64,000 nt of DNA, taken from Phoronis australis. Taxonomy: Eukaryota; Phoronida; Phoronidae. How positions within the stretch are numbered: position 1 is the first letter of the stretch; each line of letters opens with the position of its first letter. The stretch spans positions 437,090-501,089 of the forward strand of contig NMRA01000204.1 in assembly GCA_002633005.1 (NCBI GenBank), in the 5' to 3' direction. Below, piece after piece: positions 1-11,294 of the stretch. The notes beneath the pieces were generated by a model. The model had not been told where the DNA came from, did not search any database, and saw only the letters and a list, made by a program, of their open reading frames with translations. Both the position numbers and the translations under genes were made by a program.

Positions 1-599
1 TTGCGCTGACTCTTCGTCAAAGTCAACGGATGGGATCCATCCTCCAAAAACTTCTTCACGTCACTCTCACTGTGCTTGAGATCATGCATCTTTGCAAAAA
101 AACGTCTGGAATATTCGTGTTCGTAGCAGATAACGACTCAACTGTCTCACAGTAGCGTACAGAAGTGCCCTGGGAAGAAATTTCACGCTCTCAAGACCGG
201 ATGCCAACCTGGCCAATCTGCGCATGCGCAAAGTCGGATTGGGAAGAAATTTCACGGGGAAGAAATTTCACGCGACACCGGTCGAGTTTGCTCTGACCTG
301 TTTGGGTGTCAACGTACGATAGTATGCGCCATCTGGCGGTGATGTGTGCTGCGGTACGAATAATTCTGGTATGTTACAAAATTCGAGAAAGAAACATTTG
401 GTGACAGCGAGAGCAATCTCCTGCAAGTTAATTTTATTATTGAAAAGAAAATTAGTTCATCCCTCGTGAGTCTATTTGATAGCAATCACGGTCGATGATC
501 CAAATGTTTACAAAGAACTACAAACACTCTATTGTGGTTGTGATTTTGTCATGCTGTGTGGAGACAGGAACCTTGTTGAAGATTTTGCGCCAACATATT
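1..599. other. No gene seen; short direct repeats
   Basis: I see no gene here. A 16-bp word (GGGAAGAAATTTCACG) occurs three times, at 172-187, 241-256 and 257-272, the last two directly abutting. A palindromic TGCGCATGCGCA lies near 220-231. The stretch ends where the head of the 147-bp monomer element begins, near 600. Confidence 0.5.
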
Positions 600-2360
600 T
601 ATATGTGGACGCATTATGCCGTCATCTCCGTCCGGCGTCCGTCCGGCGTCCGCTGCTCTATCTCAAAAACCCTTTGACGTACGTTCATGAAATTTTACAC
701 ATATGTTTATATCATGGACGGGACGGCATGAGCAAACTTTCGGAAGGGTTCGACTACTGGTGTGACCCCTAGTGGCAATTTTAGTTTTTTACGCTTACCT
801 CTATCTCAAAGGTCCTCAACGTATTTTCATAAAATTTGGAATATAGGCACTTATTAGTAAGATGACGCTATCTTTCCGTTTTCGGATGGATTCGACGTAG
901 TTTGCGCCACCTAGTGGCCATTTTTGCTGTTTTCGAGTCTGTTTTTTGGCGTCCACACCCTCTATCAACCAAACCGCTGTAAGGATGATTGTAGAAATTG
1001 GCAGGTGTGTTTTTATTATGAAGAGGACGGCTGACGATGATTTACCGACGATTTCGACTACTGTGGCGCCTCCTAGAGACAGTTTTGTCTCTTTTTGCGC
1101 CCATGGTTGTATCTCCTAATTTGTTGGCAGGATCTTTACTAAATTCTGCAAGTGTATTTATATGATGTTAACACTGGATGACGACGACTTTCGGACGGAT
1201 CTGACTACCGGTGTGCCCCCTAGTGGCAATTTATTTTTTTTACGTTTACCTCTGTATCTTCAAAGGTCCTCAAGGTATTTTCATAAAATTTGGAATATAG
1301 GCACTTATTAGTGAGATGACGTTATCCTCCCGTCTTCGAATCGATTGGACGTAGTTTGCGCCACCTAGTGGCCATTTTGCTGTTTTCGAGTCTGTTTCTT
1401 TTTGCGTCGACCCCTTTATCAACCAAACCGCTCTAAGGATGGTTGTGGAAATAAGCATGTATGGTTTTATTATGAAGAGGACGGCTGACGATGATTTTCC
1501 GACAATTTCGACTACTGTGGCGCCTCCTAGTGGCAGTTTTGTCTCTGTTTGCGCCCATGGCTGTATCTCCTAAACCGTTGGCAGGATCTTTACTAAATTC
1601 TGCAAGTGTTGGCAATGGAAGACGACGACTTTCGGACGGATCTGACCACTGGTGTGCCCCCTATTGGCAATTTATTTTTTACGTTTACCTCTGTATCTTC
1701 AAAGGTTCTCAACGCATTTTCATAAAATTTGAAATGTAGGCACCTATTAATGAAATGAAGCTTTCCTCCCATTTTCGGATGGATTTGACGTAGTTTGCGC
1801 CATCTAGTGGCCATTTTTACTGTTTTTAGTCTGTTTTTGGCGTCCACCTCTCTATCAACCAAACTGCACTAAGGCTCATTGTGAAAATTGGCATGTATGT
1901 TCTTACTACGAAGCTGGCGATGATTTTCCAGACTTCGACTACTGTGGCGCCTCCTAGTATCAGTTTTGTTTTGTTTTGCGCCCATAGCTGCATCTCCTAA
2001 ACTCACTGCAGGTTCTTAAAAAATTAGTAATTGTATTTTTATGAAGATAACAACAGATGACGATGTCTTTCAGGTGGATCCAATGAAGGCCGTGTCCCAT
2101 AGTGGCAATTTCATTTTTTTTTGTTTCCTTTGTTTCTCTGAAGTTCCTTGACAGATTTTTATGAAATTTGGTAAATAGCTTTCTATTAAAGAAGCGATGG
2201 CATGTTCCCGTTTTCAGATGGATTGGACGTTTTTTTTCGCCCTCTGGTGGCTATTTTTATGAAACAAATAAACAACCCGGCCTAGAAGCACTCCATTTGC
2301 GGTGCATCCTTGGGCGCATTTCAACGTTCCGCGTTGCTCTTGTTATGAAAGAATTAATCA
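600..2360 (+). repeat. Array of ~147-bp monomers with CTCF-like core motifs
   Basis: About eleven diverged monomers follow a short head rich in GTCCGGCGTCCG (about 625-655). Each monomer has three landmarks: a TATCTC..AA start, a stretch near TTCATAAAATTTGG, and a terminal CGCC(A/C/T)CCTAGTGGC block. The block recurs with TAGTGG-like centres near 771, 912, 1076, 1221, 1366, 1529, 1662, 1804, 1954, 2100 and 2245, a mean spacing of about 147 bp. Three successive monomers form a higher-order unit of about 443 bp, since every third copy is most alike. The array ends in a tail containing GCTCTGCGTTGCTCTTGTT-like sequence near 2325-2345. The same tail closes the copies near 4450 and 25205, so this is a structured element and not a simple satellite. 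Open frames inside it are short and not conserved between monomers. Confidence 0.8.
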
Positions 2361-2437
2361 TCCAGATGTCAGAAATGAGCTCATCATTCCCACGCTTGTT
2401 GATACATTAGGGCGTTCGCCTGGCGTGCGTTCAGTAG

Positions 2438-2497
2438 ACGCTAGGACCTACGCTAGGACCTACGCTAGGACCTACGCTAGGACCTACGCTAGGACCT
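2438..2497 (+). repeat. 12-bp minisatellite, five units
   Basis: Five perfect copies of ACGCTAGGACCT stand head to tail, followed by a partial unit. The 12-bp unit leaves one frame open, but no gene structure surrounds it. Confidence 0.95.
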
Positions 2498-2499
2498 AG

Positions 2500-4020
2500 C
2501 TAAAATCTAGTCAAGGTCACGTGTTCTTATTTAAAATACACGGCAATATCTCACGTAATCTCGCGAGGTCTTGCTTTTTAGCGAGGTCCTAGCGTTGCTG
2601 AACGGGAGGCTGTTTGAGCGTGTGATAACATATTTGGCTCCTTTCTTAACTGCCGAGCACAGTCTTTTGACTATGACAACATATGCTGGCCAAATATCTA
2701 CCAGGCTTATTACCGACCACGTGTGAACACAGTCAAACCCAGTGCGAATTGACATGTTTGGAAAGACTCTGACTAGATTGTCATGACTTCGGTTGTGCAT
2801 GGGCGGCGCACCATAGGGCGGCCTGGGGGCTATAGCCCCCTTAGTTTTCTAGTGATTCAAAAATATACATGATCACCATTTGACGAGGAATTCAGAAATG
2901 TCATTGGTTTAGTGATGTTCAAATATGCTATAACCTAACTTTTATTTATAAGAGCACAGTCCAGTCAGGCTAGTTACCCTAAGGTGAGATCTCATCGGAG
3001 ATTGGAGCAGATCAAACAAAAGAGAGCTGGCCCATGCACCAACCATCAATGCCAGAATGGAGTAATCATTCGTGTAAGACTACTGGCTACAGCGGTCGTC
3101 TTCCCAACTTGTTCAGGGAAAACGCCGTAATGTGTGCTTCACCTGACAGTACGTGGTTATACCTGGAGAAAATGTAAGCATTTTGAGCAAGCTGGACGTG
3201 ATCATATGTATACATGTAACTTTCAGTTTCTCACAAGATGACTGATTTAATAGAATTAATGAGAAATTGAGTCGGGTTACAGAACCCGCGACTGTCATGC
3301 CGTTACCAAAGACCGGCATCTGTTATGTTTTTAAACCGTTTACCAATATTTTTTTTTCAAATAAATATTTGTGTGTACGTCAAGTCGTACTACGAAGAGC
3401 CCGGATGTTCCCGTCAAAGAGTTGTGGTGATGTCGGTCATGTTAAATGTCTCGTCATATTTTTGCTCGTTGCGATGTATACAGCAACTGTCAACATTAAG
3501 AACACCGGACTGCACCTATTAACTGCATGGCCGGTAACGCAGAAGAAGAAATGAGGCATGGGTTCTCAAACTTTTCAGGGGGGAGCAGATCCCTCTACAG
3601 AAGGTATTGTCCCTCTTGTAGAGGGGAGGGGTGCATTTGGCCGACCAGTATAAAACTGCTTCCGACGCCACTGTTTTGCTATCGGTATTTTACCCGTAGC
3701 TATTTTGTGGGTGACTACAGGGACAATTTTTTTAGCGCCCCCTCGTCATTGGCGCAAAAATATAAATTTGTTGGTGCAACACGCGCCCGTAAAATTGGGA
3801 GCAAAAACGGATCAAAAAACGAACGTCCTCCAAATTGGCCCATAGACTTGATGCCGTGTCTGTCAACTCATCTATACCCACAACGACCCTAGTTAGAAGT
3901 ACCGAGACAACAAATGGTCAGACAAACGATTCCACGACTCGAGAATGAGGACGTTGGTCCTCTCTAATACCCCGTTACTTGAGTTGGTAGGTGGATGAAG
4001 TTTGGCTCACAGTGAGTTTT
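2500..4020. other. No gene seen
   Basis: I see no supported gene in this stretch. There is a G/C-rich inverted motif near 2815-2845 (GGGGGCTATAGCCCCC) and a CGCCCCCTCGT block at 3735 that resembles the terminal block of the 147-bp monomer. The longest frames have no family motifs and no convincing splice context. Confidence 0.5.
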
Positions 4021-4480
4021 ATTGGTCGGGATATTCAGGTTTTCGGATGAATTCGACATATTTTTCGCCGTCTAGTGACCATTCTGTCATTTTTTTATGT
4101 TTTTGGCAACCCCCTCTATTAACCAAACCATTCCCACTCCAAGGATGTTCGTGAAAATTGCCATAAAGGCCTATGTTCAAAGTGTGAAGAGGACGGTTGA
4201 CGATGATTTTCCGACTACTGTGGAGCGTCCTAGTGGCAGTTATGCTTTTGCGCCCATAGCCTCCTAGTGGCAACGTCATTTTTTCATTTTCCGTTTTCCT
4301 TGACGGATTTGCGTGAAATTTGGTAAACTAGCTTTGATGACATATACCAGTTTTTGTAGGGTTTCGACGTATTTTGCGCCATGTAGTTGCCATTTTTATA
4401 ACACAAATGAACACCCTTAGAAGCACGTCGCATTCGTGGGCGTTTCAAAGCTCTGCGTTGCTCTTCTTTTAAAATTTATT
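4021..4480 (+). repeat. Short degenerate copy of the 147-bp monomer element
   Basis: The same landmarks as in the 600-2360 array recur here. There are terminal blocks CGCCGTCTAGTGACC (about 4069), CGTCCTAGTGGCAG (about 4218), CCTCCTAGTGGCAA (about 4262) and CGCCATGTAGTTGCC (about 4377). The shared tail with TCTGCGTTGCTCTTC follows near 4452. Monomer boundaries are eroded and one monomer is shortened. Confidence 0.65.
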
Positions 4481-5639
4481 GATGACATGGCCGCTGATCC
4501 TGGTGTTATTATGTGGCCCATTTCTGTACCGGGATCTCAGTCTTATCACAGATATAGAGTTAATTATCTAAATTAGTTATCACGAGTCGTGAGGTTTTGT
4601 TGGGTATAATAAGTTAACTATCAGTCGTATGTATTGTAGCAACGGCGATTTTCCATTGTAGAACTGTTGTGATATTACCAAGTCGTTTTCAGAAAAGCTT
4701 TCACAAGGTTGCCTGTCGTTAGAGGAAGGTAAGATCAAGCGAAATATAACCGGTGAGATTGTTTGCGGTTTTGCAAACGTGTGAAGTTAATTTGATTTGT
4801 TGGTATTTACACACTGAACAGCAATTTGCCTCACATTCTTTTGGTTTATATCTTATTCTTCAAGTAGTGAAAACCTCTCCGCTGGAACTTCAGCTCTGTA
4901 TAAGAGCTGAGTATTTTTCTACAGTAATTTGTAGATGCTGGATATAAGTAGTATTCACGCAGACAAAAATACAATTAATACAAATTAAAGCTTATGGAAA
5001 TTTCGTGAAGAACCCAAAGGGTCTGCTGACCACGGAACCATCAGAGTGTTACTATATATATACTCTCAAACTCTCATAAAAATTGTCTTTCACTGATAAA
5101 GTTTCATTGTACTCGTTGCAATTTTACTACTGGTCTTGTTATTTATTAAATACAAAGTTGTTCTATCAAGTTAGGTGTATTAGTTACATAGTGTTCACAT
5201 GGCGCTTTAGTTACGAAGTAATTCACCATACATGTAGAAGCTAGTCGCATTCTCTTAGGTTAATAACACAGTCGAACCATTTACAAAAATACTCTTTGAA
5301 CCTTACTAAAACATCCACTAAAACGGAAGATCGCTGTTAGTAACCAAATCAAATCAAATTCTATGGAGAGTAGCTGTCTTGGAACGTCATAATCGAGCGA
5401 AAGTGATAAACCAGGTTTCATTGGTGTAGCACAGTTCGACTCTAGAGTTCCTTGTCCATCCAGTACTATAATCTACTAAAATTTTGGTCCAAATATATAA
5501 ATTGAATACCAAGTTAAAAGTACACAAGAGATTCTCACCTAACTTGTTCCAAAACATTTTAAGTGCTGCGCCCAAAACCAACCCAACCAATGAGTTCCTC
5601 TAAGTACTACCGGTGAGAGTGGTGATGACAACCACCCCG
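4481..5639. other. Flank beyond the 3' end of GOLPH3
   Basis: I see no second gene. On the minus strand an AATAAA (plus-strand TTTATT at 5142-5147) lies about 490 bp beyond the GOLPH3 stop and is a possible poly(A) signal. The rest is AT-rich with no recognised repeat. Confidence 0.4.
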
Positions 5640-6064
5640 TTATTTATGGAACGACTCTATGACCGCCCACATGAACTCGTTCGCCGATGGCATCTTGCTT
5701 TCATTCTCATGGTCCCGGTCGAGCAGACTGCGCAGGCGGCTCCCCGCCAGCTCGTACTCCTCTTCTGAAAGCGACGAAAGAGAGTGCTCCAGAACGTCTG
5801 CAGCCTCAGCAAGGTAGATGAGCGCAACCCTGCGCAAATCCATACGATGTGGGTCATCCACCCAGTCAGAGAGCAAAGACTCCTGCATACGTTTCATAAG
5901 GTTACCTGAGATGGTAGCATTGACCAGTTGGCGCACCGAAACGTCAAACAAAATGAAACGTCGTTGCTCCGACTTCAGCACACCATCCGCCACCAATTGC
6001 GTCGCTATACGATCGCGTACGTTCCGCATATGATACGACTTCTTCTGAACGTTCCACGAGTCAC
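5640..6064 (-). CDS. golph3: GOLPH3, last coding exon
   Basis: This exon encodes the C-terminal 140 residues of Golgi phosphoprotein 3, the PI4P-binding peripheral Golgi protein that helps retain glycosyltransferases. It opens with GDSWNVQKKS once joined to the preceding exon. Recognisable family blocks follow: MRNVRDRIATQLV, RRFILFDVS, DWVDDPHRMDLRRVALIYLA, and a terminal NEFMWAVIESFHK. The two arginines of the MRNVRDR block correspond to the human pair that helps bind PI4P. PHRMD belongs to the membrane-inserting hairpin. The acceptor TTGCTTTCAG lies just upstream on the minus strand at 6065-6074. The exon starts in phase 1, which matches the donor at 12509. The presence of introns argues against a retrocopy. 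Confidence 0.93.
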
Positions 6065-7490
6065 CTGAAAGCAACAGGTAAATAGCAGGTACGTCACATT
6101 GAGTATAAACAAAAGAGTACTTAAAAATAAGTATACTTGCAAGACCAAAGGATTGTGCATGCGTTATAACTCTAGCCGCTTGCGAAAGCACGGACCCCCA
6201 CGCCTTGTCCCCATTTTAAATTCTGGTTTGAAAGACTGGTCGAGTTGATAGGGCCACAACGCGACTTCTTTCATTGAACGACACTTTTAAAGCTTGGTGC
6301 TCCGATCTTTGTGCTACCCGTCTGCATATAGCCTTCAACACCGCAGTAGTAATAGACCTTTCGTGGGATAAGAAGACCGCAAGAAGTATTGTGCAATTAT
6401 GTATGGAGCTCGGAGAAGCAGAAATCAAACCAGTTTCCATGCTTTTACTGACTGCTTTGAAAATTAACTCGGAGAATCAAAACAAGGCACCAAGCAAAAA
6501 TGACCAAATTAAATCGCTGTAGATAACATGATAGTACATCTCGTATCATGCAAGGACATTCTTGACTAAGTGGGACAAAGCAATGCAAGTTTATACCTTA
6601 TGGAATAAACTACTCTACATCACAGGCGCCCTCAGCTTCTGATCGTCTCCAATACACTATATAATACTACAAGGTATGACACTCCGGACGAGAAATTCCA
6701 CGGGTGCTTCATTCAGCCGTCCATAGCAAACACTAAGCTCAATAAATTTACACAAAACAGAGGTTCAACAAAACCATGAGGAATTGTTCTTTCTCGTGAC
6801 CATTTACGGTGTCCTGCTCCACCGAGTTCGCAAGAAATTCGCGATCAAAGCACTAACACCTTCCCAAAAGCTACTCCGGAGCAATTCCTTGGTCTCACGC
6901 GCAGGGTACGGAATTATCCGCAATTGCCGATTCATCACGGAAAGTCACAGCATCGATAACTCGGCAATTGCCGCTCATTCGTAACTCATCGGATAATTCC
7001 TGTCATCACCACATTCTCAATGCTTACTTACAGAAGAAACCCATTTTATTCCTTTTGAAAACGGCAGCAGTGGCTTCTACAATGCCTTGGTCACGCGGCC
7101 TTGGCCAAGGACCCGAGAACGTCAACCGACGCTAGAGATCTGCAGTGCAGTTATTGCATATGGCTTAACAGGTCGAGCAAATCATTTCACAGAGTGCGGC
7201 AGACAGAAAAACCAGACGTTGCGAGGGATGAGGGATGGTTGAGTACTCCCAAAACTGTTTTAACCCACCGATNATTACAAATTCTCCTTCAAGCTCTGCA
7301 CAGCGAAATGTAAACTAAGGCAGTTTTTGTTTTGCTTTTTAGGAGCTTAATTGCCCCACCCTAATTACAGACCTGAGAAAATGTCTTTACGATATGCACT
7401 TGTAACTAGTTCAAAGTCATCCTTACTTAACAGCACATTCAAAAAATGAAGTTACTGTAATTTTTACTCGTATTTGTGTACCGATTATAA
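6065..7490. other. GOLPH3 intron between exons 2 and 3, distal part
   Basis: This is intronic by the gene model. Several 60-80 codon frames occur on both strands, but none shows a family motif or a paired splice context. There is a single ambiguous base at 7273. No repeat that I recognise lies between the exon 3 acceptor and the LINE fragment at about 7496. Confidence 0.5.
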
Positions 7491-7495
7491 TCCTG

Positions 7496-8589
7496 ATGAC
7501 ATTGAGTAACATCAAAACGTTACTAATTGAATGTCTTGAAAGCCCTGCGTCTAAAAGTGGTGAATTACTGTACTCACTCTACCCGTTCTTGAAGAATTTT
7601 GCTTCATTTGGAGATGACTTTATTAAGTCGAAGTTAACTCTAATTGGTTATTCCTACTGGCGCGAAGTATTTGGAAGTATGAATCTTTCTACAAGAAAAT
7701 AATTGTTGCAAGTAAGGAGGACTTTTTGAATCAACCTTTGTGGTTTAATAGTAACTTGGCGATCGCAGGCACAAGTGTTTTTTATAAGCCTTGGTTTGTA
7801 AAAGGCTTAAGATTTATTAGATATATGTTTACCACTGATTGTGATTTCGTTAGTTTGAACCATATGAAAAATGAGTTCGATGTAAAAACCAATTTTGTAG
7901 AATATAATGGTGTTGTTTCCCTTCTAAGAAGGATTCAAAAAAGTCTATTTCAAAGTAAATTTAAAAGTGTTAATGTCTACTCTCCTTGCATGCCTTTACA
8001 AGCAATTACTCACTTACGGAAAGATTTGAGGGGTTGTAGACATATTTGTTCAGTCTTTAATGACGTTAAGAAACCTTTTAAGTCAGAGTGTAAATGGGAA
8101 ATAGCTTTAGAATATACTTTAGATTGGAAGAAAATATACACACTGCCTTATGAAATTACAAAGGATCCCAACATTAGATGGTTCCAATTTAGAATACTAC
8201 ACGGGATTGTTATAACAAATACCTTTTTAGTCAAAATCCGTGTGCGGGATTCTAATTTATGTTCCTTTTGTAATAAAGCTCCAGAGACGCTGTCATACCT
8301 TTTTTGGGAATGTCGCCTTGTACAAGATTTCTGGAAGGAATTCGGAAAGCTAATGCAAGAGGGTCGCATTCAGCTTCCCAACTGTCTCTCTTACGAACGA
8401 GTTATTCTTGGACTTTATGAGACGCATGATTTTCTTTTTAACAATTTGCTTCTAATAGCCAAACAGTACACCTACAAGAAGAGATGTCACAAAAATATCC
8501 CTAATTTTCACAGGTTTATTACATATACTTATGAGTACTATAATGCTGAAAAATTAATTGCATATAAAAATTTTGCTGGTAAAAAGTGA
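7496..8589 (+). pseudogene. 5'-truncated LINE fragment (L1/Tx1-type pol C-terminus)
   Basis: This is the C-terminal part of a non-LTR retrotransposon polyprotein, downstream of the reverse transcriptase core. The frame at 7496-7702 runs into a second frame near 7670 that continues to 8589, so there is at least one frameshift. The second frame reads through KIIVASKEDFLNQPLWFN before an apparent start, showing it is a continuation and not a new gene. The C-terminal knuckle is visible as LCSFCN...YLFWEC (about residues 179-196 of the second frame). This is the C-x2-C...C pattern common at the end of L1/Tx1 pol, but a tyrosine stands where histidine is usual. It is inserted antisense within the GOLPH3 intron. 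RT and endonuclease are missing. Confidence 0.8.
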
Positions 8590-8862
8590 ATTTTAATCGA
8601 AGCCTTAGTGAATCACTCAGAAACTCATAATTCTCTCTTTGTCAAACCTTAACTTAAGACTATTTCCAAAGCAATCCCGTCATTATTGCCAACACGAAAA
8701 ACGGATTTGGTCTTTTGGGCATTTAAATACAACAAATTTGTTAAGAACCGATTGCACAAAATATAAACGTGTAATAAGCATTACAAAAAGAAGTAAGTTT
8801 CGCGCGCAAACGCTGACGACCATAAACAAGTAGGTCTCTTAGTTTCCAAATAGGAGTTAAAG

Positions 8863-8934
8863 TGTGGTGGTGTAGTGGTTAAGCATGCGCGTTCTGTTCG
8901 CTAGGTTGTGAGTTCGAGTCTTTGTTGTCCTGCA
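8863..8934 (+). repeat. tRNA-derived SINE-like head
   Basis: An A-box-like TGTAGTGGTTAAGC lies at 8871-8884 and a B-box-like AGTTCGAGTCT at 8911-8921, at a spacing typical of a type 2 Pol III promoter. The cloverleaf arms pair poorly and no CCA-ready acceptor can be formed, so this is a tRNA-derived repeat and not a functional tRNA gene. A T-rich run follows at 8957-8980. Confidence 0.55.
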
Positions 8935-9035
8935 TTTTTCCTGTTTGACACGTTCTCCGTTTTTTTTTTTTGCTTTTTTTTCTTGGATAATACTTCAGGA
9001 ATCAAGGAAAATGCTTGATTTTTAAGGAAAAAACA

Positions 9036-9171
9036 GAAAAATTTCCTGAGCAAACCCCCCTCCCGACCTCCCCCCATTCGGTGCTATGCGCATCTACAAT
9101 CGTGGTTTGCGCAAATCCCTATAGCCGGACAAATTGTTGGCCCCCCTTGCGATATCCTAGATCCGCCGCTG
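9036..9171. mobile_element. hAT-like MITE end
   Basis: The segment ends in CCTAGATCCGCCGCTG, the complement of a CAGTGGCGGATCTAGG-type terminus familiar from hAT-like miniature elements in animals. A closely similar end, with the same ATGTTGGCCCCC...TGATATCC lead-in, occurs at 57930-57982. The opposite orientation occurs at 34206-34272. No transposase remains. Confidence 0.5.
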
Positions 9172-9733
9172 TTGTATATGACAGCTTCTCCGCGAAATCT
9201 GAAAATTTTATTGTTCACGTTAACTACATGTAAAAGTTGTTTACTTTATACGAGATACGAGAATGGTCTCTCCTGAGGTGTGCATGCGTGAATGAATGGA
9301 TGTACTTCTTTGTCTGTTTGTTTTTGAACTGTTTTATAAATGATAATAAGCACCTTTAAAAAATGGATTGGAAGTCATCTCTTGAAGCAAATTACGGACG
9401 AATTATTGACCGACTCATTGCTGCTCGCTTTTGATTTTTCACAATCTGAAGTTGCATTGGCGAGTTGCATGTAACGAAATCGAGCCGCTGTGAACTTTAT
9501 GTTTATCAATACCAGGTGAAGATTTGCATGCGGACGATTAAAATGACTGATTTTTATGCATTTGCCGAGATCACAGAATCGATTTGACCGTGTTGGAATC
9601 GATCATCGACAAGTCATCCTATAGTTAAAACTGGAAAACTGACAAAGTCGTGGCTTTCTGTCGAAGGCAGTTATAGCGGTTTTGAGCCCAATTGCAACCA
9701 AACGCTCTCCGCCGTAATACTACAAGTAGTATA

Positions 9734-10135
9734 CAAGGTACCAAAACTACTGACACGGTCAACGGACTCATAAACACGGGCACGGACGCATGAACACGAC
9801 TCACGGACATGCAAACACCGTCCACTGACTCACAAACACGGGAACAGACTCACAAAACACGATCCACGCACCCAAATACACGGGACAGGGACTCATATTC
9901 AAGAGGAAACACGGTTAACGGACCGCCAAACACGGGTCACGCCATTTTGTCCGTTAACCGTGTTTCCTCTTGAATATGAGTCCGTGTCCCGTGTATTTGG
10001 GTGCGTGGATCGTGTTTTGTGAGTCTGTTCCCGTATTTGTGAGTCAGTGGACGGTGTTTGCAGGTCCGTGAGTAGTGTTTATGTGTCCGTGGACCGTGTT
10101 CATGAGTCCATTAACCCTGTAGTTTAGGTACCTTG
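9734..10135. mobile_element. Hairpin MITE A, nested in the large palindrome
   Basis: This is a 402-bp near-perfect foldback centred near 9935. Its termini are CAAGGTACC (9734-9742) and GGTACCTTG (10127-10135), flanked on both sides by ATA (9731-9733 and 10136-10138). Each arm is made of diverged units of about 20 bp around GACTCA.AAACACGG, so the hairpin is also a minisatellite. The right arm of the surrounding palindrome lacks the element and reads AGTAGTATA directly into the arm, giving the empty site. Confidence 0.88.
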
Positions 10136-10927
10136 ATATAGGAAGAGGTTTAGGACGCCCGTTTGGGAGGGTCTCGGGTCAAAGGTCATCCATGCGAAAG
10201 GAAAAGGTGAAAGGTCACGTGGGATAACTGCAATCGGAAGGGACACCATCCGCCTACCGGACGGATGTGTCAATGACGTCACACCTCATGACGTAATAGG
10301 TTTAATGAGTCCCGTTAGAGAGGCACCTCGATGCTCATTTTTGCGTCTCCTCGCAACGGATCGCCCTCCGAAACAAAAGAGGGATGACGCTGCTGAATAA
10401 GAACAAAACTTATTTCGTGTCCCCAATTGAGTGTCGTCGTTGTATATTGTTTGTCCTGTCTCATTGATCAAAAACAAAGGCGTATACAAAAGGGGATAAC
10501 CACCCAACTCAACAACAGATGTGGGCGCGTAAAGTCTAACCCAGGACCCGACGGTACTAAGCGAATCATACTAATAATACTAATAATAAGAGGCGACCAG
10601 CTAACACAGAACATAAAACTGATAGCGTTTAAACGTGTATTAATCAAAAACCAACACTGCAAAAATCATCATTCGAATACACTACAAAAATCATCAAGAC
10701 GTTCAGAAAAGTAGTCTATAGCAAATTATCAAATGTCCGAATTAAATGTTCAAAGGTCCAGTGGTGACGCCGTCGTCGAACACTCGTCTTTTGGGATAAA
10801 AGTAGGTGAACGCGCACCTCTCTTGCAGGTACATGTAGGTATACATAGTGTTGAAAATAGTCTGACCAACTAAGAGAGAAAAGAAACTTACTTTTCGTGT
10901 TTAACCGAGAATTACTAACGGCATACA

Positions 10928-11294
10928 CACGGGTGGGAAATAACATGACCGCCGGTCCTCTTAAATCGAACCGCCTCACCCAAAACAGGACCTCCGGGGA
11001 TCAAATGGGACCGTCGCAACAGAAAATGGGACTGACGCACCTAAAAACATGACCGTCCCACCAGAAAACAGGAACGCCGGGGACTCAACATGACCGCCGG
11101 GGATTGAAACCGCATATTGTCCGGCGGGATCATGTTCAGTTCCCGGCGGTCCTGTTTTGTGGTGTGGCGGTCATGTTTTTAGGTGCGTCAGTCCCATTTT
11201 CAGGTGCGACGGTCCCATTTGATCCCCGGAGGTCCTGTTTTGGGTGAGTCAGTCCGATTTAGAGGACCGGCTGTCATGTTGTTTCTCACCCGTG
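10928..11294. mobile_element. Hairpin MITE B with target-site duplication
   Basis: This is a 367-bp foldback with perfect 8-bp termini CACGGGTG (10928-10935) and CACCCGTG (11287-11294). It is flanked by direct repeats ATACA (10923-10927 and 11295-11299). The right arm of the host palindrome, read in reverse, carries GGCATACAAAAG uninterrupted near 11677-11690, which is the pre-insertion site. The interior consists of G/C-rich units containing ATGACCG, ACCTCCGGGG and similar, arranged in mirror order like those of hairpin A. The repeat could be trimmed to ATA if the terminus is taken as CACACGGGTG. Confidence 0.88.

Noticed and set aside
476-772. Apparent 98-codon frame at the start of the monomer element
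   Set aside because: It runs through the repeat head and first monomer, and the frame is not kept in later monomers or other copies.
10427-10714. A frame in both palindrome arms containing SNPGP, reminiscent of a 2A ribosome-skipping motif
   Set aside because: The residues before NPGP are RVKS and do not fit the usual D-x-E-x pattern. The frame has no other family features and is duplicated only because the palindrome is.
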